From assembly GCA_039096225.1 (NCBI GenBank), contig JBBPEB010000028.1:583501-647500 (forward strand): a stretch of 64,000 bases of DNA, in the 5' to 3' direction. The notes under the pieces are model-generated. The model was not told the origin of the DNA. It worked only from the letters and a program-made list of their open reading frames with translations, and searched no databases. Position numbers and translations under genes: made by a program. This DNA is from Blastocystis sp. Blastoise (lineage: Eukaryota; Sar; Bigyra; Opalinata; Blastocystidae). Of this stretch, positions 48,401 through 61,323 are shown one piece after another (position 1 is the first letter of the stretch; each line of letters opens with the position of its first letter).

Positions 48401-49852
48401 AATAAATACTTTAAATAATAATAAAAAAGAAGAATTAAAGATAATAGAAGAGAAACAAAAGAAGCTTATAAGTCAAATAAATCAAGAGAATAAAGACTCT
48501 ATAATAAAGATGAAAACAGAGTATTCTAATCAATATAAATTATTAGAAGACAAAGAAGAAAAAGAAAAAGAAATGTTAAAGGAATCTTATGAGAATGAAG
48601 TTGAAGGACTAAAGAAAGAAACAGAGAAGAAAATAAATAATTTAGAATCAAAGTATAAAGAAGAAATGAAGAATATGATGAATAATAAAGAGAAAGAAGT
48701 TCAGTCTGTTTTGAATGAGAAAGAGAAAGAAATAAAACGTTTAGAAACTGAATATACAAAAGAAAAAGAAGTATTAATAAAAGAAAATGATTCGAAGTTA
48801 TTATCTATAAAACAGTCAAATAAGAAATCTATAGAATTATTAAATAAAGATCATAATGATAGTATAGAGAAGAAGACTAAGGAATATAATAAATTAAAGA
48901 ATACATATGATCATGAAATAAATGATATAAAGAAGAATTATGAGAATAGAATAAAAGAATTAGAAAATACATCAAAACAAGAAATAGAGAAAGTTCAATT
49001 ATATAGTAAGGGACAAGTAGATATAATGAAAGAAAAACATGAGAAAGAAATTACTGATTTGAAATCTAGTTGTGAAAATACCAAGAATTCTATTCGAACA
49101 AAGTGTAAATCAAGTATAAATAATTGTCATAGTCAGTGTACAGATGAAAAACAATCAATGAGTAATGAATTAAATACAAAATATGATTTATATGTCGATG
49201 ATTCGAATAAGCAATTAAAACAACTTGAAAATGAATTAGTATCCTTAAAAACAGAATATAAACAATGTATAGATACAAAAGAAACTATAAATACACAATA
49301 TATAGATTGTTCTACTTCTCTTAAGAACATAGAAACACAATTCAAAGGTTGTAAACAGAATTCAACATTATTATTTAATGATTTAGAATTATTTTCTAAA
49401 TATACAACAATATGTACAAATCAATATACCTCAGCAATTCAGAAGATTCAGACACTTTCAGATGAATTCAATAGTATTACCAATAGTACAACATGTATAG
49501 AAGATATTCAACCAATAAAATCACTTCTTCGTACATATAAGAAAGAAATACAACCACTTTCTCAAGAACCAAAATCAACTTTTATTCAACAAGATTCTCA
49601 ACAAAAGAAATCTGTATATATATATTATTATTGTTTTATTTTATTTAATTATTAGATTATTTTGTTATTTATTTGCTTAATTTTTATATTATTTAATTAT
49701 TATTTTATGTGGTTATTTTTTGTTTAATTATTAGATTATTTGTTTAATTATTATTTTATTTGATTATTATTATATAGTATATATTTCATTGTTATATTTC
49801 CCTTATGATTATACTAATATATTTATATATATAGAAATTCTTATGGTTTTAA
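42441..49852 (+). CDS. giant membrane-anchored coiled-coil protein
   Basis: About 2,230 residues. Small 5' exons start MAENPSITTN and give helical segments (NYMNYTKEDRKSLISFLDEI; RLVHESYHSIYKNDY). One exon (about 43747) encodes a membrane span, VCSFSIVFFVLFLFGASFYQ. The next, from 43932, is almost 5.7 kb without an intron. After about 120 Ser/Pro-containing residues it is a continuous coiled coil, roughly 1,600 residues of Glu, Lys, Asn and Gln heptads. Units such as YENKINEL, SHEKQI and YEQEI recur. The end is less regular, with Cys residues (CKSSINNCHSQC, CKQNSTLLF), then a short last exon and TAA. The family is not recognised; golgin-, giantin- or nuclear-envelope-like tethers have this layout. 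The span near the N-terminus would place the rod on one side of a membrane. Confidence 0.78.
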
Positions 49853-50229
49853 CTCAGTTCACTGATGTTATTATACATATTTGTAAGTTTTATTTTACTT
49901 TTTTTATTGATATAATTATATATAATAAGTTCTAATTCTTGTTTTCTCTTATTTTATTTTTGTTTAACAAAACGTTAATTATTAGTTTATATATTGCTTT
50001 TGTTTTATTAATTTTATATTTCTAGTATACTTTATTTTTTTTTAAATAATTGAATAGGATATAATAGTAATGATAGCAAAACAATATAAATAAAGATATA
50101 AAACAACATAAATGAATAGTCTTGCAACTGCTTAAATAAATCTACAAAGCAATATATATATATATATATTCAATAAAACATAAATATGAATTTAAAAAAT
50201 AACTAATAGAATATATATTAAGTAACACT
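49853..50229. other. convergent 3' region
   Basis: AT-rich stretch between the coiled-coil gene (+) and the SLC35F6-like gene (-). It contains a short TA run at 50154-50169. No gene seen. Confidence 0.5.
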
Positions 50230-51638
50230 TTAAGCAGTAGTAGAAGTTTCAGTAACAGCAGGTTGTTCATCTTTCTTAGAGAAACGATCGTATTTAATAA
50301 CATTATTAAAAGATAATAAACCGACAGTTAAGATAATAAAACCTAAAAGTTGAAGAAGAGACCAATAATTAAGACCTTCACCAAAACTAGATATATAATA
50401 TTATTATTATTATTCATATTATGTTTTTAATGTATATATATATATATGTATAAATATATATATATACCTAGGATTGAACCAATGGATAACAACAACAGTA
50501 ACCCAAACGAGGAAGGTACGACAAGGTTCAAGAAGATTACGAACTACACTGTTAGTATACTTAGTGACTCTCATAGAGGAGAGATTGAAAAGAAGAAGAA
50601 CAAAAATAGATAAAATATTAAGAGTTAAAATAAAACCATTATTTTTGCACATGTAGAGAGCATCAATGAAATCTTCATGAAGACCATTACCTTCTTCTCC
50701 AGGAATGAAATAAGCAGCAATAAGAGCGAAAGTAGTAAGAATAAAACCCCAAACACCTTCCATACCGACAATAAGATTAGAAGAAGCTTCAACACCTTGT
50801 AAAAGATATTCTTCATAGACAGTTTGGAAAGCTTGAATACCTTGAGCAATAAATACAAATACAAATCCAAGAATCTTTTGCCAAACGGTAGAATCACTTT
50901 CAGTAGCATCACCAAAGATATTACTATATAATAAACATAATAAATATAATAATAAACATAATAATAATAATAATAATAATAATATATATATATATATATA
51001 TACGCAACACCAACAACAACAAGAGCAATGAAAATAATACCTAAACCAATCCATTCGTGTTTTAAGAGAGGTTTCTTTAACCAAGTAATACGGAAGATTC
51101 CCGTGAAAATGAGGATAGAACCACGAATCATTTGCCATATAGAAACAGGAATCCATAATAAACCAACAAACATAATAAAAGAAGCTAAGAAATCACAGAA
51201 AGCAGGAGCTAAAACCATGAAATAAACTTTCATCGGAGGCTTCTTGTTTTCTTCAGTTAAATTTTCAAGTACAGATGGATCTTTCTTAGCTTTCTTTTGA
51301 AGAAGACAATAATTAATCTAAAAATAATATAATTTATTTAAAATAATAATAATGAATCAAAAAAGAATATAATTTATGAATCAAAACAATAACAAATCAA
51401 AAATTATAAATATCTCGAATTGCATAAATAAGAAACTCATACCGAAGAACATAATAAAATTAGAAAACCAAGGTTTTTCAAAGTGATGAGGTTCACTTCC
51501 AGGAATACCAACAGCTTCAGTTTGGTAAAGAAGTTTACCAAAAATTAAAGAGCAAGTACCAGTAATAAGGAAAAGTGTAATATAGAATATAAGAGTCTTC
51601 TTATTGCTCTTAGGTTCTTTTTCAACAAGGGGTTCCAT
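50230..51638 (-). CDS. SLC35F6-like drug/metabolite superfamily transporter
   Basis: About 370 residues, five exons, ten predicted membrane spans. Start MEPLVEKEPKSNKK, then a first span (LIFYITLFLITGTCSLIFGK). The diagnostic run PAFCDFLASFIMFVGLLWIP, WQMIRGSILIFTGIFRITWL, KHEWIGLGIIFIALVVVGVA matches animal SLC35F6, as does the later QTVYEEYLLQGVEASSNLIV and GMEGVWGFILTTFALIAAYF. It continues through MRVTKYTNSVVRNLLEPCRT and ends QLLGFIILTVGLLSFNN with a short tail, EQPAVTETSTTA-TAA. The family sits in lysosomal or mitochondrial membranes; the substrate is not established. Introns here are TA/TAA-rich and about 60-90 nt. Confidence 0.9.
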
Positions 51639-52455
51639 AATGTCTCTTTGTATGAAAGAATGAATAAAAATAAAATAATTGTATAAGGAATGTCAACTTG
51701 TTCATGGTACTCCAAGAATAAATTCTCTTTTTGACGCAGATTAACAAAATAATCAGGGAAACTTGACTTCTTATTTATTGGATAATTTTTCTTAATTACC
51801 TATGATATCGCCTATAAATAATGACGATATAAATGACAAAAAGAGAAACTTCAAGTTACTCGTCTATGTAATACAATTCTCCAATAATTTTCTTTTTTTA
51901 TACAATTTTGTTGAATGACACACACTATCGTTTTTTATTTTTTTTTGACTATTTTTTCTTTGATGCATTTTTTGATATGACAAACAAGTAAGATGTGATC
52001 GTGAATTAGTGTCTCTTATTTAGATTTATCTTATGAACTGAAATGAACCAAATTAACGGCTTGTCATCGTAGAGAATTTGAAATGTGGCTCATAAACGTT
52101 CTCCTCTATGATAAAGATCTTGCTGAATATTATAATGGAATGCTGCTGTAAATGAAATATATAAAGTCTTTAAACAGTGGATTGAGAACAATTACTTATA
52201 AAACAAAGAAGAAAATGGGTAAATAATAGGCTCACACTATTCATAATTTAAGGAATAAATTTAAAAAAAAGCGATGAACAACAAGATAAGCGATTTTAGT
52301 TTGATAATAATTCTTTTAAAGTTAATTCTCATAGAAGTAAAGTGAGAAGCTGTCTTGAAGAATATAAAGTTTGCCTGATAATTGTTTTTGAATGGATTTC
52401 AATGTCTCCTGACTAATTACTATGAAATTATGATAGAATTTGATATTTATTTGAT
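51639..52455. other. intergenic region
   Basis: Promoter side of the transporter gene and 3' side of the LRR gene. It contains GAATGACACAC at about 51914, also found at about 4160. No gene seen. Confidence 0.55.
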
Positions 52456-54963
52456 TTATATACAATGAATATATATAGAAAGATGATAACTGAAATCAGT
52501 GTCTAGAATTGAATTGATAAATGACATAATATTTTGTTCTGACCATTTATGAACTAAAATAATTATTACTTAAAAAAAAATATATATATACATGATATAA
52601 CAATGGAATGGAGTGTTTTCTTCGAGTTTTTAAAGAGACTCAAAAGATCAGGAAGTATGTCTTCTTGAAGGCATAAGTCTTTATATATATATATATATAA
52701 ATAATCCATATATATATGCTATTTATGATATATACAAGAGATATCAAAAGTTGAAACATTGTGTAATTCTATCGAATGGGTTAAGTGATGAATACATGAA
52801 TTCAATAAACGATTCTCTATATTTAGGTATATATATGTAATATAATAAAATATAATAAAATATAATAAAATAAATAAAATATAATAAAATAAAATAAAAT
52901 AAAATAAAATAAAATATAATAAAATCTAATATAATAAAATAAAATAAAATAAAATAAAATAAAATAAAATAAAATAAAATAAAATAAAATAAAATAAAAT
53001 AGAATAAAACAAAATAAAACAAAATAAAATAAAATAAAAAAAATAAAATAATATACTAGATAAATCAAAACAGAGTAGATTTTGAGCATGATTATTAAAT
53101 AATTGTAATAATGGTATAATTCCTTTTAAAGATAGTTGACAGTCTATATTTATATATATTATTATTATATATATATTTATACTTGATATATTTAACGATT
53201 GAGTATAAAAAGGAGAAGAATGAGTATATAATCCTATGAGCGCAGAAAGTCCAGAATCCCCAAGATTATTATCTATATATACCCAAAAGTATCATATCTA
53301 TTAGATTCTGTTTAATAATATATTTCATATACCATATATAAATCAATAATATATATCTATACTTGATATATCAATGGAAGTAGACTGAATGATCATTTTG
53401 TGTCTCCAAAATAATGAAACCTTTTGAATACCATCACCTGTTATATTTATATCTATATATTAATTTATTATGATTTGTTATATAAACTTATTATTCTTCT
53501 AAAACAAGATTATATATATATATATATATATAATGAATATATAATAATACTCTATTCTATACCTGAAATATTAAAATAATTCAATGAAACTAAAGGAGTA
53601 TTTTCAGCGATCTCTACATCTTTAAATATAGTGTTATATAAGTCAACATGACAAGAGTTCAAATCAAATATATTCTCTATGTATATATGTTATTATTATT
53701 ATTATATATAAATACTTGAGATGTTTAAAGATACTAAGGATTGTAGATGACCTGTATATATACATTTATATATATATAAACATCCATCTATCGTCATATT
53801 TGTATCTATATATTTATTATATACTTAATACTATAGTTGATATATATATATAATTATTATATTTATAACAATGATATACTTTGTAAGTTTAATAAAGAAA
53901 GATTTGTTAATGAACTTGAATATAAATAATGGCAAAATTCATTTCCTAAAGGAATATCTATATATATTATTATATATATAATACAATAAGAGAAAAACAT
54001 ACTTTTTAATGATAAAACTGAAATATTCTGAAATGGTCTGGAAGATAGTGTATCATATATCTTTGGAAATTGTGATGAAGATAGAATACAATCTATATAA
54101 TATATATATGAATATATATAAACTACATATAGATCTATTTATATATATAGTTATGTTTATATACCATCTAATATAAAGCTATTAAATATATTTTGTTTAC
54201 ATGTTCCAGTTAAGAATGCAAAAAGTGATTCTGAATATATACATATTGGATTGTCTATATATATAGATATAGATATATATATATATAATAGACATACTAG
54301 CAATAGAGAAATAGGTTAATTTTGGAAAAGGTGTAGTAAGTATATTCATATATTGCTTGTATATAGGAAGAGATGTAGAAGTAGAATTATTATAATTATT
54401 ATCAGCATATGAATTATAACAAATACAATTCTCTAGATTTATTAAAATATTATATTCTTTTTATTATATATATATATATAAACAATTATAGAATAATGTA
54501 CTAGAGAGATCTAAGTATTCTAAGAATAAATGCTGATTTCCGTGGTTATTCATCGCTTCTATACATTTTTCTGTTATTTTATTTCCTATATAAATAAATG
54601 AATAAATGTATATATATGTATATACCATGAAGATTTAAATATTTTAATTTTGGAATCATTAAATCATCAATACATTTATATATATATATAAATTCTTTAT
54701 CTGTAATAGTGTTATCTAATATATATATATATAATGAATAACAAATAGTTTATAGAAATCAATTAACATAGATAATTATTATTATAATATATATATATAT
54801 ATATACTTTGAAAGTCTATAATTTCAAGTTTTGGACATTCGCCGTTATATATATATGTACGAAATAATTGACAACTGGAATCAGATAAACATGAATCTAT
54901 ATATATATTATTACTATTTATTTTTGTTATAGATATATATATATAATGAGTTTTTGAAAATAG

Positions 54964-55012
<49 letters not shown>

Positions 55013-56416
55013 TATATACTGCATAGACTGATTTCTCTTAAGGAATGATATCCATGATTTGATATATACCCCAATATATAAGACATATCATTTTCATTTA
55101 TAGGCATGTCTATATATACATATATATATACATATATATATATATATAATATATATCGCTACTATGAATAATAATTCTGGTTATTTTCCCTTGGGAATAC
55201 ATATGAAGATACTCAAAGATTGACTTCATTTGACAGGTATCTTTAAGATCTATATATATAAAATTATTATAGTTTAAAAATAGCATATATAATTGAAACA
55301 AATATTGATTATAAAAATGAAGTCTACTAAGATATATAATAAAAGCATAGTTTATGTACTATATAAGTAGAGTGTGCAATGATTATTTGTTCCGTGATGA
55401 ATATATATAGAAACAAAAGAAAACTCTCTATCTTCATCTATATACATATATATCTTATCAATATAATAATTAGACTCATTTAATTATGTATACTTTCAAC
55501 TAGAGAAGCAACAAGAATAGTTTCTCCTTTATTTGTGTTTCTCAGTCTTTTAACGTTTTCTTCATAAGTATATTGATACTCTGTCACAGTATAATGATTT
55601 AAATATTGAGAATTCCCACGATTATAATCCTGTTGTTTAAATATATATTGTTTAAGCTTTTTACTGTTATATAGTAAATCTTCTATAGAATTTGAAAAGA
55701 ATTAAAAGATATATATATTATTATAAGAATATATATATGTAAGAAAAAAATTAATAATTACTCTATATGTATAAGAAAAATAATAATTACTCTATATATA
55801 AAAGAAAAAACTAATCAATATTTATATATATACCATTCCAAAGAAGACCTTTCAAATTGGGAAAAGAATATATTCCTATATAATCTTCAATTTCATACTT
55901 TTGCTCTATACTTAGTTTCAAACCTATATAAATATATATACATAATAATACTATTATATATAAGTATAACTAAAATAAATATTATTTGAATAGGTTTTAC
56001 CTGAAAAGTCAATATAATTCACTTGCTTTATACTATCAGATATATTTAATAATCGAAGAGAATCACAAATTACTTGTGAAGAATGAATATCAATTTGTGA
56101 ATCTACATATATAATCATAATACTACATATTTTATTATTCTACTATTATTAGCAAGTAACTAATATATAATACATATAATATATGAATACGAAAAATCAG
56201 TATAGGGATATCTACAACAGAACTAAGGCTTGATTTCGTAAATCCATACAGGATCGGCTTTTCTATAATATGTATATTGAAATTACTACATCAATAACTA
56301 TATACTGAATTGTCTTGATTTCTCTGTTTCGAATATCTATAATTCAACAAGACATAGATATTGAAATAATGCACAACATTACATACTCGACATCTATATT
56401 CATAAGGATGATTCAT
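52456..56416 (-). CDS. RNI-type leucine-rich-repeat protein, about one repeat per exon
   Basis: Roughly 22-25 short exons; the N-terminal ones chain in matching phases. Start MNHPYEYRCR at 56416, then KKPILYGFTKSSLSSVVDIP and SQVICDSLRLLNISDSIKQV. Repeats follow, typically one per exon and ending in a strand-type LxxLxLxx: LREISLCS; CPKLEIIDFQS; IPKLKYLNLHGNKITEKCIE; LFLEYLDLSSTLFYN; SLTNLSLLNLQS; LQSLVSLNISS; VSLNYFNISG. The last exons read NRLLNSCIHHLTHSIELHNV, LCLQEDILPDLLSLFKNSKK and HKWSEQNIMSFINSILD, then TAA at 52456. The pattern fits ribonuclease-inhibitor-like LRRs, a binding scaffold. No kinase, F-box or membrane part seen. Exon borders in the middle are approximate. Confidence 0.72.
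52836..53050. repeat. (AAAAT)n pentanucleotide microsatellite
   Basis: About 40 copies of a 5-nt unit, AAAAT on the plus strand (ATTTT on the gene strand), with a few variants. It occupies one intron of the LRR gene. Long open frames of F, I, L and Y on the minus strand here are artefacts of the repeat. Confidence 0.95.
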
Positions 56417-57165
56417 ACGTATATTTCTTTTCTGAATATTAATTGGGTGTGATTGACTTAAACACTAAGTTTTTCTTTATAAAAATATGCTAAAGAGATA
56501 ATACATACTATGCTAGCGAGTGCTAATGACTTCTGAGACATAGTTGGAGCTTTATAATAAATATATCGATTGTATTGTCTAAACCTTGAATATTCATGCC
56601 AGCAATAATTATAGCATACTTCGTATCATCACAAAGACAAAGTATTTGAACCATCAAGTATTTTATAATTTATATGTATAAAAGACTTGTGCCAAAAAGT
56701 TAAAAATATAACATTCTACAAAGTATTTCTCCTTTTTAGGGATATTGTGATCCATTTGATTTAAATCATTAAAACATTTATTTCTTGTATATGACTAGAT
56801 TTGATGATATGAATAATTCAAATTCATATGTTTTTATTTCAGAAATTTTCAATAAAAATATTTATTTTAATATTTTATAGAATTCATCTGCTTTTCAAAG
56901 AAGCAAATAATAGAAGGATGATAAAAAAACAAATGGAACATTCATACAGTTGGCAAAATATACACAATAAAAATAATCAAATCAAATTGGGTTTTTATTT
57001 TGTTAAATTTTTCGAGAACATTGATGAAAGAGCGACAGAATTGAGAATTGTTGTTATTTCCCAATGTCATTTAGAATATTCACGGTTTCATCAAATTATA
57101 GAAGAAAACCTAGACTTTTTCTTTATTCATTTTTTATTATTTATTGGATTGAATAAGGTATAAGA
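56417..57165. other. divergent intergenic region
   Basis: 750 bp between the LRR gene (-) and the TTC27-like gene (+). An open frame at 56828-57163 has no recognisable content and starts in an AT-rich context; I treat it as chance or as a 5' leader. Confidence 0.5.
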
Positions 57166-59218
57166 ATGTCTTTACTTGAATTATGTGGAATTGAAGAGGA
57201 TGTAACTCCTATTCAAGAGGAAGCTTTCGATTTTTCTCTTAAGGACTTTCAAACGAATCTCTGCTGCTATCGTAGACAACATATAACAGATATGTTGACT
57301 ACTTTGAAACAACTTTATGATGTATGTCTTGTTTTTTTCTTTTGTTTTTGATTTTCATTATTGTCTATAGACTAGACCAGAATCAAAGACATGGATTCAT
57401 GATCAAGAAGAAGTATATTTATTTTTATTTTTGAAGAATTCACACTTTCTTTTGTTTTTAGGTTCTTTCCTTAGCTCATTATATTTTGGAAGGTGACTGG
57501 GAGCAAGTTTTACAATCTGAAGTAGCTCAATATTTTATCTCTGCTTCTAGAGAAGGTGAAGGTGTTTTTACTGTGAACTCCGGGATTTCAGGATTTACTT
57601 CTTTTATTGAAAAGAGAGTAGATCAATATATAAATAGTTGTGATACACAAAATCAAGAAATCTGCAAGTATATATATATATATTTATCTTTTTATTAGCT
57701 ATATATATATATATTTATATATATATATTTATCTTTTTATTAGTTATATATATATATATATATATATATCTAGATATTATGAAATGCTATTATTAGCTAT
57801 ATGCTTTTTAAATATGTATATACAAGAGAATTATACAGGACCTCAAATAGAAGAAGTAATGAATATTAATCAATATTATCCTTTCCCTGTATTCAATATT
57901 AAACAAGTATTTAGGATTCTATTTATATATTTATTTGTTTTTTAAATTATTATATTATTTATTATTTATTGCTATTTTTTGATTATATATATATATTATA
58001 TATTATATATATATATTATATATTTTATATATAGGATAATACAAAATCGTATCGTAAGATTTGTATTTCTTTCTTGGAATTAGATGGAGAAGTATATATA
58101 TATATATATATATTGCTTTTTTATTATTATGTTTTTATTATATATATATATATATATTTATTATTGATTACAAATATTGATTATATATATATATAGGTAG
58201 CATATCCTTTAGCGAAACTTCCTCTTCTTCTTGTATTATCTCGTTGTTTATTCAATATTCTCTCTAAAAAACAAGAAATAACCGCGATTATCCCAACCCT
58301 TAACTGGTGGTGTGCACGTGCTGCTGGTATATATTGTTTTATTTATATAATTAAGATTATATTGTTATGATAATGATAATAATAGTTGTGATGATACTTA
58401 TTATATATATATATATATAGTTGTTCACAATCGTACACTTGTCGATAAGCCAGTATATGATCTCTATTTAATAAAGGAAGAAGCATTCAAACAAGCTATA
58501 TTATATTGTGAATCCCTTAATGATGTATATATGTGTGTTCGTATATATATCGAAAGAGCTTTGGCATATTTATACAGTCAAGAAACTGAAAAAGCATATA
58601 AATATATTGAAAAAGCAATGAAGGGTATATATATAGTTTATTATGCTTATTATTATTATATTTTATTTTTATTATATTTTTATTATATTTTATTATATTA
58701 TGTTTTATTATATTTTATTCTTATTCTTATATTTATCATATCTCTCTATATAATAATAATAATATATATATATATATAGTAAGTGAGATGACGTGTACTT
58801 TAACGGGTGTGAGTGGAAAGAAGACCAAATTCCAGCAATATGATGTTAGTCAATTATTTATATATGCAAAGAGTAAATTAACAAATGAAGAAGAATCAAC
58901 AAATAAGAAGAAGAAAGAAGAAGAAAAGAACAAAAAAGAAGAAGAAAAGAAAGAAGGAAATGTTATGGATGAAACACAACAAGTGAATATTGATCATAGT
59001 AAACCTCATCAAATCTTATTGGATGATATAGATCAAGAAAACGTTCTATTGGAGGATATGAAGATAAGTGATGACACACAAGAGGAATATAAACAACAAG
59101 AAGAATTATGTATTCTAGATCAAATCTTGTTAATTAGTAAATGTATTGATATTAAGAATAATAATCCTAAATTTGGTCTTATTACTGAACAAATGGCACC
59201 TTATATTTCTAGAGTTCT

Positions 59219-59253
<35 letters not shown>

Positions 59254-59691
59254 CTTTATTATTATTATTATTAATATATATATATATGACTTTATAATAT
59301 CTATATAGATGCATGCCTCCAATTGGTCTGTCTATAGTACTGGATTATTATATAAGACTTATATAGAATATGAGAATATGAGAACTAAAGAACGTTCTTT
59401 ATTACAGTTACAAGTCTTAGTAGATCAACTGACCAATGAAACCACACCTCTTATTCATGATAAAAAGGAAATAGAAGAGAGTGCACCCATTTGGGAAAGA
59501 CTTATGTATATATATATATATATGTTTATCATACTTATTCGTATTATATATATATATATACTTATATTAATCCTTATTATCTATATATATATAGTATATA
59601 TATACTCTTGGTTATCCTCCTTCTTGGGAAATGGAACGACAATTGGGAAAGAGATATATGTCTATGGGTATATGCAGATCTGCACTACAAG

Positions 59692-59725
<34 letters not shown>

Positions 59726-61323
59726 ATAACTTATTATATTTATAAATTATATATACTAGATAGCTTATTATATATATATATAGATCTTTGAAAAATTAGA
59801 ATTATATGAAGATCAAATTGATTGTTTACATTTAATGAACGAAATACCTCAAGCAATCAATCTTATAACAACATTAATAGAGGAACAGCCTACTCCCTTC
59901 TTATGGTGTAGATTAGCTGAATTAAAAGATAATGTCGAATACTTCGAAAAATCATGGGAATTATCCAATCATCATTATGCACGTGCTCAAAGGGGACTTG
60001 GAAGACACTATTTCGCAATTGGTGATTTTGAAAATTCTATTCGTCATTATAATTTAGCTTTATCTATTAACCAATTATATCCTGATATTTGGTTCATTGT
60101 TGGTACGGCTTACATGCATACGGGGGATATGAATCAAGCAGTCACGTGTTTCTCACGTGTCTGCCAACTTCAACCTGATAATGGTATATAATATTATCGT
60201 TATAAGATTCATAATTCTAGTTATTTTATTTTTATGTTCTTATTATAGTTACTCATATAATTACAATAATATATATCTATATATATTTATAGGTCAAAGT
60301 TGGTCTAATTTAGGAGGTACTTTATATAAAGAACACAGATATGACGAAGCCTATCAATGTATGACGCAGGCTGTGCAGATGCTTCATGAACGATGGGTTG
60401 TGTGGGATAATATGATTACTATAGCTGTATATATATATTATTATTATTATATAGTTATTCATATTATGATACTAATAATTATAACTATATTTGTAATAAT
60501 AGAATACTATTAATATTATTCATATATAGATGGCTGCTAAACAATATAATATGGTTCTTCAAGCATTAAATAAATATATTGATTTACAAAATAAGAAAGA
60601 TATTAAAATGGATTTTTCATTATTATCTCAATTAATAACCGCTATTCTTATCAAATCGGGTCTTCTTATAGAAAGTGAGTCTACTATTACTAATAATAAT
60701 AATAATAATAATAATAATGAAGATAAAGAAGGAGAACATATATCTGAAAGTGTCTTAAATAATTTAAGAACTGTTATTGAAGATACTTTAGAAAATAATA
60801 AAGAAGATATAACAGAAGAAGATATAGAAAATGAGAAGAAGAGACAAGAAGAAGAATATGAAGCTAATAATTTTACTCTTCATAAATTATCAGAATTCTT
60901 AGCTAGAATGCAAACTGTTGTATATATTATAATAATAAATATAATAATAATAAATATAATAAATATAATAATAATAAATATAATAAATATAATTATTATA
61001 TATAGTTCCCTAAAGAGCCTAAAGTATATGATTTATGTATTCAATATTATAATGGTACAAAACAAGATCAAAAGATAAATGATTGCTTATTAAAGAAAAC
61101 TCGTGCTTATATGATTGGTGCTTGGAATAATGACGAAGTATCTGTCAAGAATGTCTTATCTTCATGTTATAATTTATTATGTAATACACTTGAACAAAAT
61201 AATAAAACTAGTGAATATGAAGTTAAAATGCTTTGTAGAACATGCTTAAAACGAGTTGAACAAGTATATGGCGAATTAAATGAATATAAAGTATTAAAAG
61301 AAAAACTTGATTCAATTGTTTAA
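57166..61323 (+). CDS. TTC27 / Emw1-like tetratricopeptide-repeat protein
   Basis: About 930 residues in about 17 exons, near the usual 820-900. N-terminal helical part: MSLLELCGIEEDVTPIQEEA, ILEGDWEQVLQSEVAQYF, YYEMLLLAICFLNMYIQENY. The middle carries an acidic/Lys-rich insert (NKKKKEEEKNKKEEEKKEG) and HASNWSVYSTGLLYKTYIEY. TTC27-typical signature: YTLGYPPSWEMERQLGKRYM, then TPFLWCRLAELKDNVEYFEK. TPR units follow: YARAQRGLGRHYFAIGDFEN; PDIWFIVGTAYMHTGDMNQA; GQSWSNLGGTLYKEHRYDEA; RWVVWDNMITIA. A poly-Asn insert lies at about 60690. The C-terminus is RVEQVYGELNEYKVLKEKLD-SIV-TAA. Yeast Emw1 is needed for cell-wall integrity; the animal protein is linked to chaperone-assisted assembly. The cytosolic role here is inferred from the family. 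Confidence 0.93.
60691..60718 (+). repeat. poly-Asn (AAT)n insert in the TPR protein
   Basis: Nine consecutive AAT codons interrupt an otherwise conserved protein, between ESTITN and EDKEGEH. Confidence 0.9.

Noticed and set aside
44587-49345. Several minus-strand frames of 60-80 residues within the coiled-coil exon
   Set aside because: Antisense of Glu/Lys/Asn-rich codons; no independent features.
52744-53089. Minus-strand frames of Phe, Ile, Leu and Tyr of about 90 residues
   Set aside because: They are translations of the ATTTT repeat within an LRR gene intron.
56828-57163. 111-residue plus-strand frame before the TTC27-like gene
   Set aside because: No recognisable domain, no intron signals; likely chance or 5' leader.
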